Source of the DNA: Candidatus Sulfotelmatobacter sp.
GTDB lineage: Bacteria; Acidobacteriota; Terriglobia; Terriglobales; Acidobacteriaceae
Direction of reading: 5' to 3'
DNA length: 43,974 nucleotides
Assembly: GCA_030041215.1 (NCBI GenBank)
Contig: JASHOH010000229.1
Location: 1 to 43,974, forward strand
Position numbers and translations under genes: made by a program. How positions within the stretch are numbered: the stretch's first letter is position 1; the number at the start of each line of letters is the position of its first letter. Positions 25,474-32,382 of this stretch are shown here, one piece after another. The notes under the pieces were generated by a model. That model was not told the origin of the DNA, did no database searches, and saw nothing but the letters and a program-made list of their open reading frames with translations.

Positions 25474-26874
25474 TTAAGCCTCCTCTTTTTCAGAGGCCGA
25501 ATCGGCGGCAGCACTGCCGTACTCCTTCAACTTATTATGCAAGGTTTTCAGGCTGATGCCGAGAATTTCTGCGGCCTTCGTCTTGTTGTTGTTGGTGGAC
25601 TGCAGGGTCTTTAAAATCAGCATCTTCTCGGCCTCGCCAACGGTGGTGCCCACGCCTAGACGGACTGCGTCCGGGTCATTGCTGGCTGCGCGCAAGGGTG
25701 GTTGGCCGAAGCCCGGCGGCAGATGTTTGGTTTCGATCATGCCGCTGTCGCAAACGATGATGGCCCGTTCGATTGTGTTGCGCAACTCACGCACATTTCC
25801 CGGCCACGAATAGTTATTGAACTGGTGCATTACCGCTTCGCTGACGGCCGCAACTTTGCGTGAGTGCTTGGCGCTCATTTCTGAAAGCAGCAACTGCACC
25901 AGTTCAGGCAGGTCTTCCTTGTGTTCCCGCAAGGGAGGCATGTGGATGTTGAAAACATTGAGGCGGTAATAAAGATCGCTGCGCAACTGGCCGCTGGCGA
26001 CCGCTTCTTCGGGAACTTTATTGGTTGCGGCGAGCACGCGAACATCGACTGCGGTCTCGACTTTGCTGCCGAGGCGGCGCAGCTTGCGATCTTCGAGAAC
26101 TCGCAGCAGCTTGGCCTGCGTTCCGACTGGCATCTCCCCGATTTCATCGAGCAGGATCGTTCCTCCCTCAGCCAGCTCGAAGCAGCCTGTGCGCCTTTCG
26201 AGAGCGCCGGTGAAAGCGCCCTTTTCGTGTCCGAAGATTTCACTTTCGATAAGTGTTTCTGGGATGGCGGCGCAGTTGATGGGGACAAAGGGACGGTCGC
26301 GGCGCGAGCTTAGCTGGTGAATCGTGCGCGCAACCAGCTCCTTGCCCGTACCGCTTGCCCCCGTGATCAACACTGATGCGGTGCTGGGCGCGACGAGCTC
26401 GATCAGCCGGAAAATCTCCTGCATTTTGCGAGACGATCCCCGCAATTGGCCGAGTGAGCCGCTGTCGCGCAGCTTGCGGCGGGCGGTTTCCAGCTCCGCT
26501 CGCGTTCCCACCAGCGTGGATGCGTTTTGCAGCATCGTGCGGAGGCGGTTCGTGTCGATGGGCTTGGTGATGTAGTCGTAGGCGCCCATGCGCATCGCCT
26601 GCACGGCACTGTCAATGGTGCCCTGGGCGGTAACCAGGATGACAGCCATGGCCTGCGATTGTTCGGCAAGATGCCCCAACAATTCGATGCCGCCCATGCG
26701 GGGCATTTTGAGGTCGGTGACCACAATTGCGGGGGACCACTGGGCAACTTTGCTTAATCCTTCTACGCCGTCACGGGCAGTTTCAGCCTTGTAACCCCAG
26801 GAGGAAACCAACTCGGCCAGCCCTGTACGTTCGTTTTCTTCGTCTTCGACGATTAATACTTTTTCGGCATTCAT
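25474..26874 (-). CDS. Sigma-54-dependent response regulator (NtrC family)
   Basis: A 466-residue activator of sigma-54 promoters. The receiver domain (about 1-120) has the acidic pocket EDE and the phospho-acceptor Asp54 (VVTDLKMPRMGG). The AAA+ domain (about 145-380) has Walker A GASGTGKE (172-179) and an intact GAFTGA loop (about 219-224) that contacts sigma-54. A Fis-type HTH lies at about 420-455 (KTKAAEILGISLKTLHNKLK). It is first in an operon with the sensor kinase just downstream. Targets are unknown. Confidence 0.95.
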   Translation of the reverse strand: MNAEKVLIVEDEENERTGLAELVSSWGYKAETARDGVEGLSKVAQWSPAIVVTDLKMPRMGGIELLGHLAEQSQAMAVILVTAQGTIDSAVQAMRMGAYDYITKPIDTNRLRTMLQNASTLVGTRAELETARRKLRDSGSLGQLRGSSRKMQEIFRLIELVAPSTASVLITGASGTGKELVARTIHQLSSRRDRPFVPINCAAIPETLIESEIFGHEKGAFTGALERRTGCFELAEGGTILLDEIGEMPVGTQAKLLRVLEDRKLRRLGSKVETAVDVRVLAATNKVPEEAVASGQLRSDLYYRLNVFNIHMPPLREHKEDLPELVQLLLSEMSAKHSRKVAAVSEAVMHQFNNYSWPGNVRELRNTIERAIIVCDSGMIETKHLPPGFGQPPLRAASNDPDAVRLGVGTTVGEAEKMLILKTLQSTNNNKTKAAEILGISLKTLHNKLKEYGSAAADSASEKEEA

Positions 26875-27186
26875 CCGCTCGTTCGTGCCCGCAAGTGATT
26901 CTGTTGAATCCCAGCCTGGTTCTACCTCATTCTACTAACGATACGCGGCCAGCTTCCTGTGGAGCAAGCCAGTGCGCCAATGCGCGGCCTTTTCGAAGTT
27001 CCAAAACCGGCCATGCCGTGTTGAGGCGCTCGTATCGAACGTCACTGTATGGTAAACATCTGCGTTTCGTCCTCTGTTGGCAATGGGTTGCGGTTCTCTT
27101 ACAGTTTTCCTGTGGATTGTTCGGTCCTTCGTTATGGTTTGCAACGCGGGCCGGCGCGGGTCGGTGCGCAGGCAACGGTGGAATCG
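26875..27186. other. Intergenic region between divergent genes
   Basis: This 312-bp spacer separates the regulator (leftward) from the OmpA-like gene (rightward) and should hold both promoters. No clear -35/-10 or correctly spaced -24/-12 pair was found. Near-matches to sigma-54 sites around 27078 and, on the minus strand, 26970 have one-base spacing errors. Confidence 0.4.
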
Positions 27187-28989
27187 ATGGACTCGGAAAT
27201 GTCAGTCCTTCCTACTCGGGGCTCGTTGTGCAGAAGTGTTTTGCTTTTGCTGGCTTTAGGGCTGATGAGCAATGCAACCCTCGCGCAGAGCGATTCGAAT
27301 CCGAAGTGGGATCTGTTTATCGGTTATCAATGGCTCCATCCCGGCGGCACGGTGCCGGCGCCGGGCGGTGACCCGAGTAATCCAACCCCGTTCAAGATTC
27401 CTGATATGCCGGCCGGTCTGGGGGAAGATCTTACATACAATTTCGATCCACACTGGGGCACGGAATTCGACGTTGGCCACAATTGGGGCAGCAGCAACAA
27501 CGAGTGCACATACTCTGTGGGTCCCCGGTTCATCTGGCGCACAGACAATGGAAGTTACTTTTTGCACACGGTGGTGGGCCTGAATCGAGCAAATGTAAAC
27601 GGGTTGAACTCCAGCAATGGAATCGGCGCCATTCTAGGGGGCGGAATGGACCTGCCCGTGACCCACGAGATCGCGTGGCGCGTTTTTCAAACCGACTACG
27701 TGTGGGGACTGCACAATTATGCGGATTTTGCCGCTCCCGAGTTCCCCGATCTGCGCCGTCCTTCGTTCCAAGGAGTTCGACTGCGCACCGGTCTCGTATT
27801 TAGTTTCGATGTTGCGCCACCTGTTGCTCCCGCAGCCACTTGCACCGTTCAACCCGCCGAGGTCATGGTCGGTGAGCCGATTGCGGCCACAGTCACAACC
27901 AGCAATTTCAGCTCGAAACACACTCTGACGTACTCCTGGAGCGCCTCAGGTGGGGTGGTGATGGGCAAAGATACGACCGCGCAGGTTGATACCGCGAACG
28001 CTGCGCCCGGCCGCTACGCTGTCAGGGTGAACGTAAGCGATCCCAAAGAAAAGAAGAACAACGAGGCAAGTTGCTTGGCGAACTTCACCGTCAAGCCGTT
28101 GCCTCCCAGGAACCCGCCGATCATCTCGATTTCGGCGAATCCCACAGCTGTGCTCGCAGGCGGAACCGTGAATCTATCCGCAAACTGCTCCAGCCCGGAT
28201 GGCGTCTCGACTTCGGTTGCCAACTGGACTGCCAGTGCAGGAACAATTTCCGGCAGTGGCAGTTCGGCCACTTTGGAGACCGGAGGGGCTGCTCCCGGCG
28301 CAATCACGGTCAACGCCACCTGCACTGACATCCGCGGATTAATTTCACAGACTTCGACCCGGGTGACCGTAATTACTCCTCCACCACCTGAAATCGTACA
28401 TCTCGAGCAACGGCTGTCCCTGCACAGCATCTATTTTCCGACCAACCAGCCTCGCCCGGGGGACATGAAGGGTGGCCTGCTACCCGGCCAGCAGAGGACA
28501 CTGATCGCGCTCGCGGCCGACTTTAAACAATACTTGCAGAACAAACCGGAGGCCCACCTGATTCTCGGTGGCCGCGCCGATATGCGAGGCACGGCCGAAT
28601 ATAATCAGAAACTTTCGGAGCAGCGGGTCGCCCGCGTCAAGAGTTTCCTGGTCGAGCAAGGTGTTCCCGAGGGCAACGTGGACACCAAGGCATTCGGGAG
28701 GGAAAACAGCCTCACTGACGCCCAGGTACGGGATGCGATCGTGAACAACCCCGAACTTACAACGGAAGAGAGGCAACGGGCTCTCAAAAATGTCGGGGTG
28801 ATCCGGTTGGCCAGTCATCGCCGGGTAGACATTACTTTAAGCACAACGGGGCAAACCTCGGTGCGGCAGTTCCCGTTCAACTCTACCGATGCATTGACTT
28901 TAATCGGGGGCAGGGAAGGCGAGAGGAAGAAACCAATCCGACCTGCCAGGAAGCCGGGGCTAATACGACCCAAAAGCCCTAAGAACTGA
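27187..28989 (+). CDS. OmpA-family outer-membrane protein with Ig-like modules
   Basis: A 600-residue envelope protein from ATG 27187 (after GGTGGA); ATG 27199 is an alternative. A signal peptide ends near residue 32. Residues about 35-205 look like an eight-stranded beta-barrel (alternating aromatic strands, WDLFIGYQWL to TGLVFSFD). Two Ig-like/PKD-like modules follow (about 210-305 and 310-400), each with a conserved Cys pair, and then an OmpA peptidoglycan-binding domain (about 410-545, with ILGGRADMRGTAEYNQKLSE and RVARVKSFL). The C-terminus is Lys/Arg/Pro-rich. It probably anchors the outer membrane to the cell wall. It is divergent from the two-component operon. Confidence 0.85.
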   Translation: MDSEMSVLPTRGSLCRSVLLLLALGLMSNATLAQSDSNPKWDLFIGYQWLHPGGTVPAPGGDPSNPTPFKIPDMPAGLGEDLTYNFDPHWGTEFDVGHNWGSSNNECTYSVGPRFIWRTDNGSYFLHTVVGLNRANVNGLNSSNGIGAILGGGMDLPVTHEIAWRVFQTDYVWGLHNYADFAAPEFPDLRRPSFQGVRLRTGLVFSFDVAPPVAPAATCTVQPAEVMVGEPIAATVTTSNFSSKHTLTYSWSASGGVVMGKDTTAQVDTANAAPGRYAVRVNVSDPKEKKNNEASCLANFTVKPLPPRNPPIISISANPTAVLAGGTVNLSANCSSPDGVSTSVANWTASAGTISGSGSSATLETGGAAPGAITVNATCTDIRGLISQTSTRVTVITPPPPEIVHLEQRLSLHSIYFPTNQPRPGDMKGGLLPGQQRTLIALAADFKQYLQNKPEAHLILGGRADMRGTAEYNQKLSEQRVARVKSFLVEQGVPEGNVDTKAFGRENSLTDAQVRDAIVNNPELTTEERQRALKNVGVIRLASHRRVDITLSTTGQTSVRQFPFNSTDALTLIGGREGERKKPIRPARKPGLIRPKSPKN

Positions 28990-29174
28990 TCAGTGTAAGG
29001 ACATAACACTCACGAGGTGGATGTCAGCCATCCTCCGCTATTTTGTTTTTCTGGAGATGAAATACGCAAGTTCTACATGGATGCGTCGGCTGGCACCCGC
29101 TATGTAGCTGATTTTATTGGATGTATCTCTGGTACTCCAGTTGCCACTCCCATTTGCGGCGAGGATGGGCGACG

Positions 29175-29798
29175 ATGCGTTCAATGGGGAGAATTTTTCA
29201 CTGCTGTCATTTGTCCGCTCTGTTGGCCACAGGACTAGCCTTTGGTCTGGCATGTGAGCGCTCTCAGCCCGATCAGCCCGCCGATTCCGCTCTGCCACCC
29301 GCTGAAAAAAAGATTCCATTTCACGAGGGAGATGATCAAGCCGCCCCTGCCGATGCCCAGGCCTCGCCGGTTGCTAATCCGTTGTCAACTGGCACCGTGC
29401 CCTTCCGCGGTTCTCCCGCTCGTATCGTGCCTCCCGGGATGCTTGTGACCGTGCAGCTGCAGCACACGCTTTCCAGTATGAAGATTCATCCCGGTGACAC
29501 ATTCACGGCTGTTGTGGCAGCGCCGCTGACTGTCAATGGAGACACCCTCATCGATCGTGGTGCGCCCGTTACGGTACAGGTTGAATCGGCGCGATCACTG
29601 CGCTACCAGCCGGGTTCATTCCCAGTCTCGGGTTACATCCGGTTAAGTCTGAGCGCGATCAATGTTGATGGCAAACAACTCCCGCTGCAGACGTCGAGCC
29701 TGTTTGCCCGGGGCTTGCAGCAAAAGTCAGATGGTGTCCGGATCCCGAAAGGCCGGGATCTGACTTTCCGTTTGACAGCTCCGCTTGGTCTGGATTAG
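29175..29798 (+). CDS. Putative lipoprotein with conjugative-type beta domain, unknown function
   Basis: A 207-residue protein from ATG 29175 (GAGG upstream; ATG 29184 is an alternative). The N-terminus has a hydrophobic export signal ending LAFGLAC, a possible but imperfect lipobox. A Pro/Ala-rich linker (about 40-85) leads to a beta-rich domain (about 90-207) containing PPGMLVTVQLQHTLSS and GDTFTAVVAAPLTVNGDTLIDRG (shown split). This resembles the pilus/TrbI-like surface-associated fold seen in many acidobacterial hypothetical proteins. The function is not known. It ends 133 bp before the left direct repeat of the transposon. Confidence 0.7.
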   Translation: MRSMGRIFHCCHLSALLATGLAFGLACERSQPDQPADSALPPAEKKIPFHEGDDQAAPADAQASPVANPLSTGTVPFRGSPARIVPPGMLVTVQLQHTLSSMKIHPGDTFTAVVAAPLTVNGDTLIDRGAPVTVQVESARSLRYQPGSFPVSGYIRLSLSAINVDGKQLPLQTSSLFARGLQQKSDGVRIPKGRDLTFRLTAPLGLD

Positions 29799-29930
29799 TC
29801 GGAAGTCATGGCAGGCCATCAAGGTGGAAGTTCCACCACAGATTAAGCTTTTCGAATTCTTCTCGTTCCTCCCACACATAAAGGTGCCTATCGCATACAA
29901 AAGCGGCACACTTGCCGAGTTTTCCACAGG

Positions 29931-29938
29931 CATTTTTC
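29931..29938. repeat. Left 8-bp target-site duplication
   Basis: CATTTTTC, identical to 32183-32190 on the other side of the element. Confidence 0.75.
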
Positions 29939-29939
29939 C

Positions 29940-29962
29940 ATGATTATTCACTTGACAAAAGT
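29940..29962 (+). repeat. Left terminal inverted repeat of the transposon
   Basis: ATGATTATTCACTTGACAAAAGT; the right copy differs only at position 18 (A versus T). Confidence 0.85.
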
Positions 29963-29981
29963 TATAGGCTTGTGCCATGAT
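29952..29981 (+). promoter_or_regulatory. Transposase promoter candidate
   Basis: A perfect -35 TTGACA (29952-29957), part of the inverted repeat, is followed after 18 bp by CATGAT (29976-29981, four of six matches). It lies about 160 bp before the transposase start. A 7-bp inverted repeat (CGTAAAT 30052-30058 / ATTTACG 30080-30086) stands in the leader. Confidence 0.45.
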
Positions 29982-30143
29982 GTCTCACATGGAAGCTAAC
30001 TGCTATTTCGGCTTAGGTTTAGAGGCTGCCCGAGCCGCGCGCAATTGCTTCCGTAAATCGCGTTTTATGCTCGCCAGCAATTTACGTGTTGGTACTCGTT
30101 TCAACTGCTCCCGTTTTCCTTTCGCGTCCAATGGAGAACTCCT

Positions 30144-31052
30144 ATGACCCTAGTTGACGTGATTACCCACTTCGATACCGATGAGCGTTGCCGGGAGTTG
30201 CTTGTCCGGCTCCGTTGGCCAAACGGGGTTGAATGCCCACGGTGCAACATGGCTGCCGTAGAACTGGCTACCGAAAAACAATTGTTCTACTGCAAGGGCT
30301 GTGATTACCAGTTCTCCGTAACCACTGGCACTGTGTTCAATGATACGCACGTTCCGTTGCAAAAATGGTTTATGGCTACACTGCTGCTCTGCGAAGCAAA
30401 GAAGGGCATGAGCGCACTGCAACTGAAGCGCACGATCTGGGGAAAGAACAAGGGCTCCTACAAGACCGCTTGGTATCTCTGCCACAGAATCCGCTTTGCC
30501 ATGACTGAAGTTCACAAGATGCTCGACGGGACTATCGAAATCGATGAAACTTATATCGGCGGAAAAAATTGGCACAAGGGAATAGCAGCCGGGCGCGAGA
30601 ATAAATCGGTCGTAATTGGAATTATCAAGCGCGGCGGCGAACTGAAGTTCGTCCACGTCAAAGAGGCTACTTCTGCCGCAATCCGCGAAGTGATGACCGA
30701 ACATGTCAGCGAAGATGTGGATATGATCGTTACCGACGAATCTGTGCTTTATCCTCGCGGCCTTCCCAAATCCCAAGTATCGAAGCGTAAGACGGTCAAT
30801 CACAGCGCCGATGAGTACGTACGGTATGAGGATGGATTCTGCGTAACCACAAACACAGTGGAATCGGCATTCTCTCTGTTCAAGCGCGGGATTGTGGGAA
30901 GCTGGCACCGCGTCAGTCCCAAGCACCTCGCGGCTTACCTGAACGAAATGACATTCCGTTTCAATCGTCGCAAGTCTCACACGCTTTTCCTTGATACGTT
31001 GCGCCATATGGTCACAGCCCCGGTGCTCACATTTGAACAATTGACGGCCTAA
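30144..31052 (+). CDS. IS1595-family (ISXO2-like) transposase
   Basis: A complete 302-residue DDE transposase. The N-terminal zinc ribbon is CPRC (31-34) and CKGC (50-53). The RNase H-like catalytic core shows Asp134 in IEIDETYIGGK, Asp198 in MIVTDES, and NTVESAFSLFKRG with Asn237/Glu240, the third acidic position. SWHRVSPKHLAAYLNEMTFRFNRR is the usual C-terminal signature. GGAG at 30133-30136 with 7-nt spacing supports ATG 30144. No frameshift or truncation is seen, so the element may be active. A 12-bp palindrome GTCCA-AA-TGGAC follows the stop. Confidence 0.95.
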   Translation: MTLVDVITHFDTDERCRELLVRLRWPNGVECPRCNMAAVELATEKQLFYCKGCDYQFSVTTGTVFNDTHVPLQKWFMATLLLCEAKKGMSALQLKRTIWGKNKGSYKTAWYLCHRIRFAMTEVHKMLDGTIEIDETYIGGKNWHKGIAAGRENKSVVIGIIKRGGELKFVHVKEATSAAIREVMTEHVSEDVDMIVTDESVLYPRGLPKSQVSKRKTVNHSADEYVRYEDGFCVTTNTVESAFSLFKRGIVGSWHRVSPKHLAAYLNEMTFRFNRRKSHTLFLDTLRHMVTAPVLTFEQLTA

Positions 31053-31087
31053 TTCCGTCCAAATGGACAGCGCCCTTTAGTAATTAG

Positions 31088-31318
31088 CCTGATTCCGAGT
31101 TTTACCCCATAATCGCCTTGTTTGTTACCGCCCCCTTCGTACAACGGAATCAGGACACTACTTTGGCGAAAGTTGAGATGTCGGTTCGAATCCGACAGGG
31201 GGTACCAGAAACCCTGCATCCGTCTTTACACTGTAGTGTCTTGACCCCATGCATTCATCCCCCATACAATTCATATCGCCAAAGTAGGCGGTTTCCTTCG
31301 GGGAACCGTTCTCAACTT
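31088..31318. repeat. Inverted copies of tRNA-like arm segments flanking the tRNA-like sequence
   Basis: CCTGATTCCG (31088-31097) is the reverse complement of the D-arm segment at 31145-31154. TCGCCAAAGTAG (31276-31287) is the exact reverse complement of the anticodon-arm segment 31158-31169. Shorter matches GTAGTGTC (31233-31240) and TCTCAACTT (31310-31318) also have complements in the tRNA-like sequence. The 12-mer and perhaps the 10-mer exceed chance expectation; the shorter ones may not. Confidence 0.5.
31130..31207 (+). tRNA. tRNA-like sequence with abnormal anticodon arm (tRNA or tRNA pseudogene)
   Basis: A 7-bp acceptor stem (GCCCCCT with AGGGGGT, one G-U), encoded CCA end, a perfect 5-bp T stem around TTCGAAT, and a D arm with GG and one mismatch give a tRNA of 78 nt including CCA. 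The 5' part resembles tRNA-Glu (CCCCTTCGT...CAGGACAC). The anticodon arm is the problem: with a normal 7-nt loop the stem has four mismatches (anticodon would be GGC). With an 8-nt loop TTGGCGAA the stem pairs at four of five positions and the variable loop shrinks to 4 nt. It lies inside the transposon, 77 bp after the transposase. Confidence 0.5.
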
Positions 31319-31350
31319 GAAAGGGCCCTGGCGCGAGTCGGGGCCTTTTG
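31316..31350 (+). terminator. Terminator-like hairpin between tRNA-like sequence and Ntn-hydrolase gene
   Basis: AAAGG(G)CCC pairs with GGGGCCTTT with one bulged G, followed by TTTTGTTATT on the plus strand. It suits a plus-strand transcript of the tRNA-like region and ends just before the stop codon of the convergent gene, so it may serve both. Confidence 0.6.
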
Positions 31351-31353
31351 TTA

Positions 31354-32076
31354 TTAAACATCGTCTAATTCAGGCGGGCTAGCCAATATCCTATCGGCAA
31401 GCGAATGGCTTTTCCCGAGATGTATACGTCTGTATTTTTCTTCGCAGGCTTTTACTTCTCCTGCGTAGATTCGCCGGGTCTTGCCGTCGCTTCGCAGAAT
31501 AACCACATCCGTGTTGCCTCCGCATGTTTCTACCGTGGCTTTCGCTTGGCTAATGATGTAAATCGCCAAACCTGCAACTTTGTGGGTCTCGTTTGTGAAG
31601 AAAGTTGAGAGGCCAAAACCACGAGCTAGATGAGAACCCATTTGTTCGCCCGCGCCGATAAATTTGAACGGAAAGTAAGAGACGAATGATGTCCCATTCC
31701 ATTCGATCAATTCTTGACGGCCATTTTTCTCCTGTATCGCAATTAGCATGTCGGCGATAGGACGGTCATCCCGAGGATAACCACTAAAGGGTAAAAAATG
31801 TCGGCTGAATATTTCCATGCCTAGCGCTTGGATCACATCAAACCGGGGGTAAGGGGAATCGTGCGTAATCGCGCAGGAGCGGAGAATTTGTTGGGCGCAC
31901 ATCTCGACATAATTGCTGTCTCCGGCTCCGGCAATGGCGATTGACCACGTGCTCTGCTGAGAGTAATCGATCTTGAATTTCTCGCCTTTCATGTAGCCAG
32001 CATAGCCAGTGGATTCTTGGGTGTCGGCAGCTATCACAATTCCATCTCGACAGATGAATCCTGCGCCAATCGTCAC
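31354..32076 (-). CDS. Proteasome/HslV-like Ntn-hydrolase, transposon passenger
   Basis: A 240-residue N-terminal-nucleophile hydrolase resembling the 20S proteasome beta subunit and HslV. The chosen start is GTG 32076: it has GGAGG at 6-nt spacing and the next codon is Thr. Removing Met would expose Thr1, as in HslV. Counting from Thr1, Asp falls at 17 (GIVIAAD) and Lys at 34 (MKGEKFK), matching the Thr1/Asp17/Lys33 triad. A later CGGNTDVVIL resembles the Ser/Gly-Gly strand of the family. Longer frames (ATG 32181, GTG 32211) would bury Thr1 behind a Pro/Arg-rich leader and begin in or outside the transposon end. No HslU/Mpa-type unfoldase is nearby. Confidence 0.75.
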   Translation of the reverse strand: MTIGAGFICRDGIVIAADTQESTGYAGYMKGEKFKIDYSQQSTWSIAIAGAGDSNYVEMCAQQILRSCAITHDSPYPRFDVIQALGMEIFSRHFLPFSGYPRDDRPIADMLIAIQEKNGRQELIEWNGTSFVSYFPFKFIGAGEQMGSHLARGFGLSTFFTNETHKVAGLAIYIISQAKATVETCGGNTDVVILRSDGKTRRIYAGEVKACEEKYRRIHLGKSHSLADRILASPPELDDV

Positions 32077-32158
32077 GTATTTCCTCCGGGGCAGCCGCTT
32101 CGGAGTCGGACGCGGTCTCGGTTGCGGCGGCTTAACCGCCACTGTGCGCCAGTTTTCC

Positions 32159-32181
32159 ACTTTAGTCAAGTGAATAATCAT
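32159..32181 (-). repeat. Right terminal inverted repeat of the transposon
   Basis: On the minus strand it reads ATGATTATTCACTTGACTAAAGT, the inverted partner of 29940-29962. Its TTGACT could be the -35 box for the passenger gene, although the -10 is poor. Confidence 0.85.
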
Positions 32182-32182
32182 C

Positions 32183-32190
32183 CATTTTTC
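32183..32190. repeat. Right 8-bp target-site duplication
   Basis: CATTTTTC, identical to 29931-29938. Confidence 0.75.
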
Positions 32191-32240
32191 GATTCTTAGT
32201 GACAACTGCACTTTCTTTGACCCAGACCCTGACTCCTATA

Positions 32241-32267
32241 GTGGAACCGCCGCTGAACGAGTGGAAC
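32241..32267. promoter_or_regulatory. Direct repeat GTGGAAC x2, 20 bp apart (operator candidate)
   Basis: GTGGAAC occurs at 32241-32247 and 32261-32267, about 120 bp before the second sensor kinase. The 20-bp spacing is the same as for the 1421-1449 repeat, but the sequence differs. Confidence 0.25.
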
Positions 32268-32382
32268 GCGATAAACGCGGATCGCTTGCCGTAGAGCGGC
32301 TCTCCCATTTTGGGAACACCGAGGTATCAGAGCGACCGTGCTGGGCTTTCTTCCGGGATTTGTCCAGCGCGATAGTAGAAAC

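Larger units (their letters stand above)
29931..32190. mobile_element. IS1595-family transposon with passenger Ntn-hydrolase (ends defined by inverted repeats and 8-bp target duplication)
   Basis: Inverted repeats ATGATTATTCACTTGAC(A/T)AAAGT lie at 29940-29962 and, on the other strand, 32159-32181; 22 of 23 positions agree and both read inward. Directly outside (after one unmatched base on each side) stands the same 8-mer CATTTTTC at 29931-29938 and 32183-32190, consistent with a target-site duplication; IS1595-family elements are known to make 8-bp duplications. The unit of about 2.24 kb encloses the transposase, a tRNA-like sequence, inverted-repeat DNA and a minus-strand Ntn-hydrolase gene. 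The duplication is unmutated, suggesting fairly recent insertion. Each inverted repeat contains an inward TTGAC that can serve as a -35 box. Confidence 0.85.

Noticed and set aside
27078-27092. Sigma-54-like TGGCA...TTGC upstream of the OmpA-like gene
   Set aside because: The GG-to-GC separation is 9 rather than 10 bp, which sigma-54 does not normally tolerate.
29940-29999. Short frame beginning MIIHLTKV at the left inverted repeat
   Set aside because: It stops after 19 codons; the match to the right end reflects the terminal inverted repeat, not a gene.
30150-31040. 296-codon open frame on the strand opposite the transposase
   Set aside because: It is an exact shadow of a conserved, complete transposase with all catalytic residues; it has no ribosome site of its own and no recognisable motif.
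31053-31353. Possible retron, CRISPR or attC-like structure in the inverted-repeat DNA
   Set aside because: There is no reverse transcriptase, integrase, Cas gene or regularly spaced repeat in the window; the tRNA-like explanation covers most of the structure.
31158-31361. 67-codon minus-strand frame ending in a GFEPTS peptide
   Set aside because: Peptides of this kind come from reading the reverse strand of a tRNA T arm and acceptor; the frame also covers the terminator.
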